NCBI RefSeq assembly: GCF_019457635.1 | Contig: NZ_CP080412.1 | Location: 3,720,001 to 3,784,000, forward strand | DNA: 64,000 nucleotides | Source: Shewanella mangrovisoli | GTDB taxonomy: Bacteria; Pseudomonadota; Gammaproteobacteria; Enterobacterales; Shewanellaceae | Direction: 5' to 3' | Shown here: positions 42,837-52,311 of the stretch, piece after piece | How positions within the stretch are numbered: the stretch's first letter is position 1 | Layout of the letters: each line of letters begins with the position of its first letter | Notes under the pieces: generated by a model | Seen by the model: only the letters and a program-made list of their open reading frames with translations | Told to the model about the DNA's origin: nothing | The model's database searches: none | Position numbers and translations under genes: made by a program

Positions 42837-45149
42837 ATGTACAACACGCCATTTCGCCTTATTAGCCTCGCCATTGCCGCAACTAGCCTAGTCGGCGTCC
42901 ATGCACAGGCGGCGCAAAACCTCTCCTCCATGATGGTCGAAATTCGCCAGCAGGACGGCATTCCCAGCTATTACAATCTTGCCACTGGCATGCCCTTAAA
43001 TGGCGACATTGCCATTGTCCGCGATAACCAAGGTTATACCTTAGGGCAATTTTCGCAGGGGATACCGAATGGGAAATGGCAGGTTTTTCATAGTAATAAC
43101 AGCCGAATCGTCGAAGGTAACTATCAACTGGGTTACCAAGATGGCACCTGGCGACTGTTCGACTTAGATGGCGCCCTAACCGAGGAGCAGCAATTTGCCA
43201 AAGGAGTTCCGGTTGGCGAATGGAAGGAATTTAGCGCCACGGGCCATGTAAGCCAAAGCACCCTCTATCAAAATGGCCAAAAGTCCCAGGTAAAACGATT
43301 CTTCCCGAGTGGCAAATTACAGGCGCAGGAAAGCTACCTCGATAACCTTCGCCACGGTAAATGGGAAAGCTTTTATGAGAATGGCACCCTCTCCCAAAAC
43401 CAAACCTACGCTAATAACCAACTCTCTGGCCCCTATCTCGAGCAAAATGCCGAGGGCCAAGTGGTCGTTAATGGCCGCTTCGATGCCGATGGCCGCCGCC
43501 AAGGTTTATGGGAAACCTTTTTCGACGATGGCACTAAGGCCAGTGCCAGCCAATTTAATCTCGATAAACTCGAGGGTGAAGAACGCACCTTTTATCCCAG
43601 TGGCGAACTAGCAAGCCTGTGCCACTATCAGGCGGGACTGCGCCATGGTAAATGTCAGCAATTCAATGAGCTGGGCAAACTCCAAGTGGAGGAGCAATAC
43701 CTCAACGATGTGTTAGAGGGGCGTCAGCAGTATTTTAACCTCGAGGGCGTACTGACCAGCGATTTGAACTACAAGCAGGATATGCTCGCTGGCACGCAAA
43801 AGTATTTCCATTCCAACGGCCAACTTAAAGAGCTGCGAACCTATCAAGACTCGCAACTGGCCGATAATGGTCAATATCCGTTGCATGGCCCCTCTGAGCG
43901 TTATGATACGGACGGTAATCTTATTGAAAAAAGCAGCTACAACATGGGCTTAAAGGATGGATTATTTGAACGTTATAACGGCGGTAAACTGCAAACCACA
44001 GAGGTGTGGAAGCTAGGTCAAAGAGACGGAGAATTCCGCCGTTACCACACCAATGGCCAGCTCCGCAGCTTAGATGTGTATGTTGATGGCAAACTCACTG
44101 GCCGCTCCGAATCCTACTATGAAGATGGCTCGGTGAATGAGCGCGGTGAGCGCATCGAAGGCGCTTGGGTTGGTAAGTACGAATCCTTTTACGACAATGG
44201 CAAGCCCAGAGAACTCGCCCACTACGCCCGCACAAAACCTGATAACAGCAGTAGCTATCCCCTCGATGGCCACTTTAGTCGCTGGTACTACAATGGCGAT
44301 CTTAATGAGGAAGGTGAATATAAAGCAGGCTTAAAAGAAGGACTGTGGATCCAATATCAGCAAGGGCAAAAACAGAAAGAACAGAGCTTTGTTAACGGCA
44401 AACTCAATGGCGACTATGCCGAATATTATCAAGGTCGCCGCCGCGTCACTGGCCAATATGAGGATAATCAAAAAACCGGTCTCTGGATTGATTACCGCTA
44501 CGAAGCCAAAGATCCAACCTACGGCGCGATCCCTGAGGGCAATATCAGCCAGAAAACCCATTGGAAAGACAATAAGCGCCATGGCACCAGCGAGTACTAC
44601 AGCTTTAAGCAAGTGGTTTATCGCTTAGAAACCTATGATAACAATGATAAAACTGGCACCTATGCCGAATATTATCCTAACAATGGTCAGCTCAAACTCA
44701 GTGGTACTATGGATAAAGGCAAACAAACAGGTCTGTGGGAAAGCTGGTATGAGGATGGCATTTTAGCCGCCAGTAGCGAGTTTTTAGATAACCAACAACA
44801 GGGCAGCAGCAAAGAGTATTACAGCAATGGCCAGCTCAAGCTCGAAGCCCAATACACTAAAGGCGAGCTCGACGGCGAGCGCCGGGAATACCACCAAAAT
44901 GGTAAACCTAAACTGACTGAAACTTGGTTAAAAGGCCAGAAGGAAGGCGATGCCAGCTATTACCACACCAATGGCAAACTCGCCGAACAAGGGAGCTTTT
45001 TACGGGATCGCAAGGAAGGTTTGTGGCAACAATTTTGGCCCAATGGCGAAAAACGCAGTGAGGGTAGCTATATTGCCGATCGCCAAGCGGGGGATTGGAA
45101 TAATTACGATCAGCTCGGCAAGTTGATCAATACCGAGCACCATGGCTAA
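42837..45149 (+). CDS. Secreted MORN-repeat protein (second, longer)
   Basis: 770 residues, with a signal peptide (FRLISLAIAATSLVGVHAQA|AQ). MORN_2-type units run through almost the entire chain, for example FHSNGQLKELRTYQDSQLA, YYSNGQLKLEAQYTKGELDG and FWPNGEKRSEGSYIADRQAG. It is homologous to the upstream MORN protein, suggesting an old duplication. The ATG follows AAAGGATCAGC. The 159-base gap upstream has a possible own promoter. There is no membrane segment except the signal. Confidence 0.88.
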   Translation: MYNTPFRLISLAIAATSLVGVHAQAAQNLSSMMVEIRQQDGIPSYYNLATGMPLNGDIAIVRDNQGYTLGQFSQGIPNGKWQVFHSNNSRIVEGNYQLGYQDGTWRLFDLDGALTEEQQFAKGVPVGEWKEFSATGHVSQSTLYQNGQKSQVKRFFPSGKLQAQESYLDNLRHGKWESFYENGTLSQNQTYANNQLSGPYLEQNAEGQVVVNGRFDADGRRQGLWETFFDDGTKASASQFNLDKLEGEERTFYPSGELASLCHYQAGLRHGKCQQFNELGKLQVEEQYLNDVLEGRQQYFNLEGVLTSDLNYKQDMLAGTQKYFHSNGQLKELRTYQDSQLADNGQYPLHGPSERYDTDGNLIEKSSYNMGLKDGLFERYNGGKLQTTEVWKLGQRDGEFRRYHTNGQLRSLDVYVDGKLTGRSESYYEDGSVNERGERIEGAWVGKYESFYDNGKPRELAHYARTKPDNSSSYPLDGHFSRWYYNGDLNEEGEYKAGLKEGLWIQYQQGQKQKEQSFVNGKLNGDYAEYYQGRRRVTGQYEDNQKTGLWIDYRYEAKDPTYGAIPEGNISQKTHWKDNKRHGTSEYYSFKQVVYRLETYDNNDKTGTYAEYYPNNGQLKLSGTMDKGKQTGLWESWYEDGILAASSEFLDNQQQGSSKEYYSNGQLKLEAQYTKGELDGERREYHQNGKPKLTETWLKGQKEGDASYYHTNGKLAEQGSFLRDRKEGLWQQFWPNGEKRSEGSYIADRQAGDWNNYDQLGKLINTEHHG

Positions 45150-45359
45150 GACATTGACTTAGCCAGCATGCGGCTTGCCTAAATCTGCTCGCAACATCGG
45201 CTAAGTCAAAGGTATTAATCGAGAACTGGGGTTTGGAATAAAAAAGCGATCTCGCTCAAAAATTTATGCCTAACCCCAAATCTAAAGGATTATTCATGCA
45301 AAGTGTGCCATAACCAATGTCTATACTAACGGCCTTTTTCCGCTTTGGATCAACTGCCT

Positions 45360-46457
45360 ATGAAGACATTTATCAAAGACGAATTTGCCCTGCTGCTCGG
45401 AATACTCACGTTAGTATTCTTTAAAACGGGTGGCGATAGCTTGCTGGCCGATGGCACAGCACTCTCAACTTATATTCCCGTTTCACTCGCCCTGCTCGGA
45501 GTAGTGACTTGGGCGATTTTCTCCGTGGTACGTCACTCAGACGCGCTTGCCATCAAGCTCGGTGACCCCTATGGCACCTTGATTTTAACCCTGTCGGTGA
45601 TTTCGCTCGAAGTCGTGATGATTTCTTCGGTGATGTTAACGGGCGAGCCAAATCCCGTGATGGCAAGGGATACCATGTTTGCCGTGGTAATGTTAATTAT
45701 CAACGGCTTAGTCGGTTTGACCCTCTTACTTGGCGGTTGGCGCTATCATACCCAGCACTTTAATTTGGATGGGGTGAAATCCTATTTAGTGGCGATTATT
45801 CCCCTCGCCCTACTCTGTTTAGTGCTACCTAACTTTACCGAAGGCGGCACCATTGGCAGCATGTCTAAACCTATGTCTTGGATGCTGATCATCATCTCGA
45901 TTTTGCTCTATGGCATCTTTCTAGTGATCCAGACCAAGAGCCATAGCCACTTCTTTGTCGATGCCGACCATGAGGACCACGAAGAGCATCACGGCATACT
46001 GCGCAGCAATATCTACCACACAGTGCTGTTGATTGGTTATTTGCTGGTGGTGATTCTGCTCGCCAAAACCCTAGCGATGCCCATTAATTACAGCGTGGCC
46101 TCTCTCGGGGCGCCGCCAGCACTCGGTGGCTTTATTGTCGCCTGTTTGATCTTATCGCCAGAGGCCGTAGGTGGCTTTAAGGCTGCACTCAACAATCAAC
46201 TGCAGCGGGCGATGAACCTCTATTTTGGTTCTGTACTCGCCACCATAGCGCTTACCGTGCCCGCGGTGTTGATTATTGGATCTCTTATCAACCAAGAAGT
46301 CCACCTAGGTCTATCTGCAGCGGATATGGTGCTATTGGCCACCAGTTTAATGGTCTGCAAAGTCAGTTTTAGCAGCGGTCGAACCAATGCACTCCATGGG
46401 GCGACGCATATAGTGCTGTTTATCGTGTACCTCTTCCTGATGTTTGAGCACGCCTAA
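45360..46457 (+). CDS. chaA: ChaA-type Ca2+(Na+,K+)/H+ antiporter
   Basis: 365 residues from ATG 45360; TTG 45345 would add five residues. There are eleven predicted membrane helices. The first alpha repeat has GDPYGTLILTLSVISLEVVMI and the second FIVACLILSPEAVGGFKAALNN, each with a critical acidic residue. Between the halves a cytoplasmic loop is rich in His, Asp and Glu (DADHEDHEEHHG), typical of ChaA. It exports calcium or monovalent cations in exchange for protons at the inner membrane. Confidence 0.93.
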   Translation: MKTFIKDEFALLLGILTLVFFKTGGDSLLADGTALSTYIPVSLALLGVVTWAIFSVVRHSDALAIKLGDPYGTLILTLSVISLEVVMISSVMLTGEPNPVMARDTMFAVVMLIINGLVGLTLLLGGWRYHTQHFNLDGVKSYLVAIIPLALLCLVLPNFTEGGTIGSMSKPMSWMLIIISILLYGIFLVIQTKSHSHFFVDADHEDHEEHHGILRSNIYHTVLLIGYLLVVILLAKTLAMPINYSVASLGAPPALGGFIVACLILSPEAVGGFKAALNNQLQRAMNLYFGSVLATIALTVPAVLIIGSLINQEVHLGLSAADMVLLATSLMVCKVSFSSGRTNALHGATHIVLFIVYLFLMFEHA

Positions 46458-46488
46458 ATACTGCTTACATTCAATAGTAAAACCCATT

Positions 46489-46514
46489 AGCCGAGGATTT
46501 ACCTCGGCTTTTTA
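46489..46514. terminator. Terminator shared by chaA and the rhomboid gene
   Basis: The stem AGCCGAGG (46489-46496) / CCTCGGCT (46502-46509) is followed by T residues on the plus strand. It overlaps the stop of the convergent rhomboid gene. Confidence 0.85.
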
Positions 46515-48076
46515 TTGGCCCGCGGTTGCACCTTGTTTGGCCGTAGCAAACTCCCAAGCAGCAGCCCACAACCTAAACCACCCAGGTGCGCGGTATTGTC
46601 CACCCCGCCAAAGAGTCCCATCACAAGACTGGCAGTAACGAATAGGGTCAGATTCAGGGCGAGCGACATATTGTCCGCCAAGGGCAATAAACCCAACCAT
46701 ATCCAGATGATCAACACCCCAAATAGCCCCATGATGGCGCCCGAGGCACCTATGCTGATCGTCGCCTCATACCAGCCTATGCTGGCCATACTCGCCACTA
46801 AACCACAGCACAGATAGACCCCGAGTAAACGCCATTTGCCCAGCAGTGGCTCCAAAAACATCCCCGCAAAAAACAGCCCGTATAAGTTAAAGACCAAATG
46901 CATCAGGCCGCCGTGCAAAAACACATTACTGATTAAACGCCAGACTTGTTGCTCAAGCACCAACTGACGAAGATTTGCCCCCCAATCGAGTAACACACTG
47001 TTTGGTAAGGCGATAAAGTGCTGGCTGGCAAAGGCCATCAATACAAATATCAAGGCGTTGATATAGAGCAAGATAGGCGTGATAACAAAGCCCTGCCGAG
47101 GTTTAAATTCGGCCAAAAAGCCATAGAGCTCTGCCTTAGGTTTTTCCATACTCAGCTGCGCAGCCAAAGGCTTAGACGCCTGCGTCTCATCCAGTTTTAG
47201 CATCAGACTCATCAACAACCACAGAATGGCCCCAAAGCTTAACCAAGCAATAATCCACGCCAGTTTATGGCCATTACGCGCCTCGAAGGGTTGATTCACA
47301 GGCATCAAGACAGTTTGGTAACCCTCGAAATAGACTGGGCTTTTTTGGGCTGCCAATAAAAACTGACTGTAACGGTTTGAAGGGCCAATACGGTCAAGAT
47401 AGACAAAGTCATCCGGGTTTAAGGCATTAAACTCCTGCTCACTCTGATGAATAAACTCCTGAAATAGAGATTCTTTCTCCTGCTGTTCGAGTCGATTACT
47501 GATCGTTTTCTCATAAACTTTGCCATACCATGCCAAGGCCTTAGCACCGACCCGCCAACTCTCATTGCGTTTAGCGAAAATCGGCATCGCAATATACAGG
47601 CTCATGCGCAGCTCACTGTTGCCCTTACCTATGGGCTCAATATTACGCTGCACGCCTATGTGTTTTTTATCGATATAAAACTGATTTAATTGGTAATACT
47701 TGGTCTGCGGCTGGTGCAATAGTGCATTGATGGACTCGAGTTGAGTCAACTTGCCCGTTGCGCTATTAAGGTATTCCTGCGCCACGATAGTGGGCACCGC
47801 CAGCAACAGCACGGCAATCACAAAATAGATAAAACGGCTATTACTCTTGGTAAAGCGGAATAACTTAAGCCGAGGTCTTAAATAGAAAAACAGCAAGGGC
47901 CAAGGCAATATCAGCGGCAGCCAGAAATTAATCATCGATTCGTCAATGCTCAGCAGTTGGAACTCGATAATCAACAACCAATGGAGCAAGCTGTAGCCTG
48001 AAACAAAAAGTAGGCAGAGCAGTATAAAGGGCACATAGATCAACTGGAGTTTTTTTAAGATTAACGCCACACGCAT
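46499..48076 (-). CDS. Rhomboid intramembrane serine protease with large N-terminal region
   Basis: 525 residues from ATG 48076 (after AAGGATGAT; ATG 48127 is less likely). Three hydrophobic segments occupy about 10-110. A soluble, probably periplasmic domain of about 150 residues follows, then another membrane helix. The C-terminal rhomboid domain (about 340-515) has FLHGGLMHLVFNLYG, the catalytic Ser in GASGAIMG and the catalytic His in AHLGGLGCG. It cleaves membrane proteins within the bilayer. The size is much greater than rhombosortase (about 200 residues), so it is probably not the GlyGly-CTERM sortase. Confidence 0.9.
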   Translation of the reverse strand: MRVALILKKLQLIYVPFILLCLLFVSGYSLLHWLLIIEFQLLSIDESMINFWLPLILPWPLLFFYLRPRLKLFRFTKSNSRFIYFVIAVLLLAVPTIVAQEYLNSATGKLTQLESINALLHQPQTKYYQLNQFYIDKKHIGVQRNIEPIGKGNSELRMSLYIAMPIFAKRNESWRVGAKALAWYGKVYEKTISNRLEQQEKESLFQEFIHQSEQEFNALNPDDFVYLDRIGPSNRYSQFLLAAQKSPVYFEGYQTVLMPVNQPFEARNGHKLAWIIAWLSFGAILWLLMSLMLKLDETQASKPLAAQLSMEKPKAELYGFLAEFKPRQGFVITPILLYINALIFVLMAFASQHFIALPNSVLLDWGANLRQLVLEQQVWRLISNVFLHGGLMHLVFNLYGLFFAGMFLEPLLGKWRLLGVYLCCGLVASMASIGWYEATISIGASGAIMGLFGVLIIWIWLGLLPLADNMSLALNLTLFVTASLVMGLFGGVDNTAHLGGLGCGLLLGSLLRPNKVQPRANKKPR

Positions 48077-48191
48077 ATCATCCTTGAGAGAAAAATCCCG
48101 CCCATGATACGGCGTATCACCACACAACGCACCCTAAGCGGGATGATTGCTTGGTTTTTAGTTAAGCCAATCAATCCTCTACAACAAAGGA
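48077..48191. other. Spacer between the rhomboid start and the MITE-like element
   Basis: 115 bases, no gene seen. It holds the presumed rhomboid promoter (minus strand). Confidence 0.4.
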
Positions 48192-48461
48192 CTAGGGCGT
48201 GTTGACGTTTCGAGATTAAATTTTGTTCGTTCTGGCAAGCACGTGCTCGCGAAACGAGGAATGATGTGTAGTTATTCTACTCAAATGACGAGTGACAAAG
48301 AGCAAGGGCTTGCCAGGCGAACCCTTCGGGCAGCATTTGGCAGGCTTTTCTGCCGCGTTATCGTCCGTTTATGTAGAATAACTACACTGCACGGACTTTG
48401 CCTTGCATAAAAGCCAGCCACATTGCTGCAAAAATAACCCTGAAACGTCAACACGCCCTAG
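48192..48461. mobile_element. MITE-like element with perfect 20-bp terminal inverted repeats
   Basis: The ends CTAGGGCGTGTTGACGTTTC (48192-48211) and its exact reverse complement (48442-48461) enclose 230 bases without a gene. A second, internal 15-bp inverted repeat pairs GTGTAGTTATTCTAC (48266-48280) with GTAGAATAACTACAC (48373-48387), so the element is partly palindromic. No transposase is present, so it would be mobilised in trans. A related single end lies at 55053. Confidence 0.8.
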
Positions 48462-48470
48462 GCAAATACC

Positions 48471-48505
48471 AATAAAAAGGCCAGAACGATTCTGGCCTTT
48501 TTATT
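48471..48505. terminator. Bidirectional terminator after pbpG
   Basis: A perfect 16-bp inverted repeat, AATAAAAAGGCCAGAA / TTCTGGCCTTTTTATT (48471-48486, 48490-48505), with a 3-base loop. Confidence 0.9.
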
Positions 48506-48530
48506 CGATGGATAAGCAATTAATGTCTGC

Positions 48531-49487
48531 TTAGGTCTCGCTGACTTTGGCAAACTGCTGCTGGCTGCGCTGCTTTTTATACTGCTTAGCTTCGGCAGGG
48601 ATCGGAGTCACTTTGCCGGTTTCTAACCAGTTACGTAAACGGTTGGCATCCGCCATATGGGTGTATTTACCATAGGCATCGAGCACCACAAAGGCCACTT
48701 GGCGTTTCGCCATTTCGGTACGCATCACTAAACAATGGCCAGCCTCATTGGTAAAGCCAGTTTTAGTGAGGTGAATATTCCAGTTATCTTTGTAAACCAA
48801 ACGGTTAGTGTTTCTAAAGTCGAGGCTGTACTTAGGTTTGCCAAAGGTGACGGTTTTCTTTTCGGTCGAGCTTAACTGACCTAACATGGGATAACCTTCG
48901 CTGGCCTTGAGTAACACCACTAGATCGCGGGCACTCGAAACGTTTTTCTCGGACAACCCAGTAGGCTCCACATAGCGAGTATTCTTCATGCCTAGAGCTT
49001 TTGCCTTAGCATTCATCGCCTTAATAAAAGCCTTATGACCACCGGGATAATGGTGGGCAAGACTCGCCGCAGCACGGTTTTCTGATGACATTAATGTCAG
49101 CAATAACATATCTTTACGGCTGATTTCACTGCCGATACGCACTCGAGAGTACACACCACGCATTTCCTTAGTGTCGTTGATATTGATGGCAAGCTTTTCA
49201 TCCATAGGCAACTTAGCGTCTAAGGTCACCATGGCGGTCATCAGCTTAGTCACAGAGGCAATCGGCCTTATGGCATCGGGATTACTGGAATAGAGAATTT
49301 CATTGGTTTTTAGATCCACCACCAGCGCACTATTGGCGGCCACTTCCTGCTGTTTTACAGGGGCTTTTTTCGCCGTGGCGGTGCTTTTTGTAGTGACAGA
49401 GGCCGAATCGGCAGAATGCGCTGTCGCGGCAACAGTTAAACTGCTGCATACCAAGATAAAACTACCAAGCAGAGAAGGGATCTTCAT
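48531..49487 (-). CDS. pbpG: D-alanyl-D-alanine endopeptidase (penicillin-binding protein 7 type)
   Basis: 318 residues. A signal peptide is followed by a Lys/Ala/Thr-rich linker. The S11 peptidase core has SVTK (SxxK nucleophile), SSENRAA (SxN) and [11 protein letters not shown] (KTG). The C-terminal ~35 residues are basic. It trims cross-linked peptidoglycan in the periplasm. Upstream, 49488-49756 is AT-rich with no gene and should hold its promoter. Confidence 0.93.
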   Translation of the reverse strand: MKIPSLLGSFILVCSSLTVAATAHSADSASVTTKSTATAKKAPVKQQEVAANSALVVDLKTNEILYSSNPDAIRPIASVTKLMTAMVTLDAKLPMDEKLAININDTKEMRGVYSRVRIGSEISRKDMLLLTLMSSENRAAASLAHHYPGGHKAFIKAMNAKAKALGMKNTRYVEPTGLSEKNVSSARDLVVLLKASEGYPMLGQLSSTEKKTVTFGKPKYSLDFRNTNRLVYKDNWNIHLTKTGFTNEAGHCLVMRTEMAKRQVAFVVLDAYGKYTHMADANRLRNWLETGKVTPIPAEAKQYKKQRSQQQFAKVSET

Positions 49488-49756
49488 GTAGATTTCACTG
49501 AGTCGTTAAATAAGTCGAATGTGCTACGCACAAGGTTGAAGCTAAGTATAAGAGGTCTGTGGAAAAAGGAATAGAATCCCCATCGACTTTTATCAGTAAT
49601 ATCAGCACTTTTTAGCCTAAATTTGCGGAAATTTTCTGAATTTTCATTCACTAAAAATTTCGTTAATTAAGTACTTAATACCAATAAAAATTCAATCAGT
49701 AATTATCAATACTAAAAACAATGTCATTTTCAGTATGACCATCCAAATAACTGCGA

Positions 49757-50704
49757 TTAGGAGAGACTTTTTAGTTGTGACTCGTTAGCGATCAGACGAA
49801 TCGCTAAGTCAATAAATGCCTCAAATCGAGAAGGCAAAGGCCGAGTGTTTTTATGCACTAAATACAGCGACTCCTGCACTTTTTGCTCAAGTTCTACCAC
49901 CCATAGACTCTCCCTAGGTATAAAGGCGTTAACCGTAGTTAAAGGAAGCACAGTAAAACCAATGCCTTTAGCGACTGGCAGTAAGATTTGATTGAGCTGA
50001 TTAACATAACCCCTGCGTGGGATCTGCTGGGCGATGCCACTCACGTGTCGCTGACTCCCGCGGGCAGTGCGTGTCGCTTCAGCGTCGCCAAAATTGGCCC
50101 TGAGGACTTGCTGCAGATAATATTGTCCATCGGGATGATCAATAAAACCAATATGTTCAAGGCGTTCTTTGTCTAACGGCATACTTTGATACTGGCTTGG
50201 CAGCACTAAGGCTAACTCCGCATAGCCTATGGCTTGATAACTGAGTTCAGCGTCATCTGTGCGCTTAGTGACTATGCCCACATCGAGCTGGTTATTTAAA
50301 ATGCCCGACACTATGCGTTGGTTCGGCGCCGCCTCTAGCATCACATTCAAACTGGGATACTGAATTTGTCTCTCTAGAAAATGCGGATAGAGCAAACTTG
50401 CTATCGCCCCCGAGCAGCCAAAACGGCACTCACCAATATAGGGTTCGTCTGTTTGCAATCGTGCTAACAGCTCTGTTTCGGTTTGTCGATACTCACGGGC
50501 ATGTTGATAGAGAATGCTGCCAGCTTCTGTTAACTCAAAGCGCTTGCCCTGTCGCAGTATCAGGGACACACCCACCTGTTCTTCCAACTTTTTAATATGT
50601 TGGCTAACGCCAGGTTGAGTCATAAACAGCTTTTTAGCCGTCAGGGTAAAGTGCCCGACCTCGATCAGGGTCACGAAGGTCTGCAGCCATTGTTGATTCA
50701 GCAT
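49757..50704 (-). CDS. LysR-type transcriptional regulator
   Basis: 315 residues from ATG 50704 (a GTG two codons upstream is possible). The N-terminal winged HTH is QQWLQTFVTLIEVGHFTLTA then FMTQPGVSQHIKKLEEQ. The effector-binding part has IGECRFGCSGAIASLL and the second subdomain. Divergently placed to the VOC gene, with an inverted-repeat operator between, it probably controls that gene and itself. Effector unknown. Confidence 0.92.
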   Translation of the reverse strand: MLNQQWLQTFVTLIEVGHFTLTAKKLFMTQPGVSQHIKKLEEQVGVSLILRQGKRFELTEAGSILYQHAREYRQTETELLARLQTDEPYIGECRFGCSGAIASLLYPHFLERQIQYPSLNVMLEAAPNQRIVSGILNNQLDVGIVTKRTDDAELSYQAIGYAELALVLPSQYQSMPLDKERLEHIGFIDHPDGQYYLQQVLRANFGDAEATRTARGSQRHVSGIAQQIPRRGYVNQLNQILLPVAKGIGFTVLPLTTVNAFIPRESLWVVELEQKVQESLYLVHKNTRPLPSRFEAFIDLAIRLIANESQLKSLS

Positions 50705-50744
50705 ATGCACTCTCTATCGATCATTTCGCCAATCTATAATAAAC

Positions 50745-50779
50745 AAAAATTATCAAAATAAGAAAATTTGATAATTTTT
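50745..50779. promoter_or_regulatory. Dyad operator between the LysR and VOC genes
   Basis: A perfect 13-bp inverted repeat, AAAAATTATCAAA (50745-50757) and TTTGATAATTTTT (50767-50779), with a 9-base spacer. It lies 41 bases from the LysR start and about 94 from the VOC start. The size and position suit a LysR-regulator recognition site. Confidence 0.65.
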
Positions 50780-50872
50780 AATTGTTAATCGAACACCATA
50801 AACTGACTCCATCGCCACTGAAGCTGTGATGATTCGGCTTTTGGGCACATTACATTCGCACTAGGAGTTAAT

Positions 50873-51376
50873 ATGAATACACCTTATCCACGCACCTTTT
50901 CGCATATTGGTATTTCGGTCCCCGATCTCGAGGCAGCGGTTAAGTTTTACACTGAGGTACTCGGCTGGTATCTGATCATGCCACCAACAGAAATTATTGA
51001 AGACAACTCGGCAATCGGTGAGATGTGCACCGATGTATTTGGTCCTAATTGGGGTTCTTTTAAAATTGCTCATTTATCGACGGGCGACCGAATTGGCGTC
51101 GAACTATTCCAATTCGCGAATCAAGTGAACCCTGAGAACAACTTTGAATATTGGAAAACCGGCGTATTCCATTTCTGCGTGCAAGATCCCAACCTTGAAG
51201 AACTTGCCGAAAAAATTGTCGCCGCTGGCGGTAAGAAACGTATGAAGGAACCGAGATATTACTATCCTGGCGAGAAACCCTATCGCATGATTTATATGGA
51301 AGATCCCTTTGGCAATATCCTCGAAATATATAGCCATAGCTATGAGCTACATTATGCCAGCGGCGCCTATCAATAA
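50873..51376 (+). CDS. VOC family (glyoxalase/bleomycin-resistance-like) protein
   Basis: 167 residues with two betaalphabetabetabeta modules. Metal-ligand positions fit: FSHIGISVPD (His), GVELFQF (Glu), GVFHFCVQD (His) and DPFGNILEIYSHS (Glu). It probably acts as a metal-dependent lyase or isomerase of lactoylglutathione-lyase type, but the substrate is not predictable. The ATG follows AGGAGTTAAT. Its likely control by the divergent LysR regulator suggests a catabolic or detoxifying role. Confidence 0.88.
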   Translation: MNTPYPRTFSHIGISVPDLEAAVKFYTEVLGWYLIMPPTEIIEDNSAIGEMCTDVFGPNWGSFKIAHLSTGDRIGVELFQFANQVNPENNFEYWKTGVFHFCVQDPNLEELAEKIVAAGGKKRMKEPRYYYPGEKPYRMIYMEDPFGNILEIYSHSYELHYASGAYQ

Positions 51377-51768
51377 GTCATAACGAAAGAAGTTGTCCAT
51401 ACCATTTCATATTAAGTTGACCAAGATGTGATATTGATATGGACGACTCGATAGCTCGAATAGAAACCAGTAGAAGATTCCTTCAACTAAAGCCCCTCTC
51501 CAAGCTCACAAAAATACACATTCCATCAATTTAAGTTACAAACCAATGGCTCATTGACACAACTTAAGTTATATTTCGCCACATCAGGAATAGTACGTTT
51601 AGCTTACTGACTTAAAAACATTTTCAGGCTGGCAATTAACCGTATGCGGCACCTTTACTCGTGTCAGGATGATGTTTTTTTCTCCCCTCGCAACACTATT
51701 CCTGATAACGAGTTGATGTCTACAGTGGACACCACTGGTTTTTATTATTTCAAAATTAGGGATTGATG
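51377..51768. other. 392 bases without a gene
   Basis: An inverted repeat with 10 of 11 matches, AGTTGTCCATA (51391-51401) and TATGGACGACT (51438-51448), may form a hairpin after the VOC gene. A small dyad CAGTGGACACCACTG occurs near 51724-51738. No protein or RNA gene recognised. Confidence 0.4.
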
Positions 51769-52209
51769 ATGTTAAAAAAACTGCTTACGCCAATATTGGC
51801 TGCTTGCCTATTCCTTTCTGGCTGCGCAACAGTACCAATGGCCTCAAAAGAAGAAGATGCAAAATTAAAAACATTCCAAAAACCAGCAGACAATAAAAGT
51901 GGTATTTATGTTTACCGTAATAGCTTTGTTGGGCAGGCACTAAAGAAAAATATCTATATTAACGGTGATCTCATTGGAGAGTCGGCTAACAAAGTTTATT
52001 TCTTTAAGGAAGTTGAGCCGGGTGAACAAATGTTGTCGACTGAATCTGAATTCAGCGAAAACAATTTAACCGTAAAAACCGAAGGAGGTAAAAATTACTT
52101 CTTCGAGCAATATATCAAGATGGGTGTCTTTGTTGGTGGAGCTGGATTAAAAGCGGTTTCAGATACCGAAGGCATGAAAAACGTTCAAGAATGTAAACTG
52201 GCGAAATAG
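51769..52209 (+). CDS. DUF2846-type lipoprotein
   Basis: 146 residues from ATG 51769 (TAGGGA upstream; ATG 51766 and TTG 51763 are also in frame). The lipobox LSGC precedes Cys at about 19. The DUF2846 core has SGIYVYRNSFVGQALKKNIY and VEPGEQMLSTESEFSENNL. A hydrophobic stretch GVFVGGAGLKAV lies near the end. Exposed at a membrane in the envelope. Function unknown. Confidence 0.88.
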   Translation: MLKKLLTPILAACLFLSGCATVPMASKEEDAKLKTFQKPADNKSGIYVYRNSFVGQALKKNIYINGDLIGESANKVYFFKEVEPGEQMLSTESEFSENNLTVKTEGGKNYFFEQYIKMGVFVGGAGLKAVSDTEGMKNVQECKLAK

Positions 52210-52228
52210 TCATTATTTATTCTTTGGC

Positions 52229-52264
52229 CAATAAAAAACCAGCCATTAGGCTGGTTTTTTATTG
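52229..52264. terminator. Bidirectional terminator between lipoprotein and lysS
   Basis: A perfect 16-bp inverted repeat: the left arm ends ACCAGCC, the loop is ATTA, the right arm starts GGCTGGT. The arms carry six A and six T residues, so it should work on both strands. Confidence 0.92.
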
Positions 52265-52311
52265 TTCGCTAAATGCTGGAGTTGGTGTTAAATCAACAAC
52301 TCCAATCAGGC

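Noticed and set aside
40944..45149. Toxin-antitoxin label (YwqK family) for the MORN proteins
   Set aside because: Signal peptides and extended MORN ladders argue for envelope proteins, and there is no toxin gene.
46499..48076. Rhombosortase for the GlyGly-CTERM proteins
   Set aside because: It is far larger than rhombosortases, with a different architecture, and is not next to a target gene.
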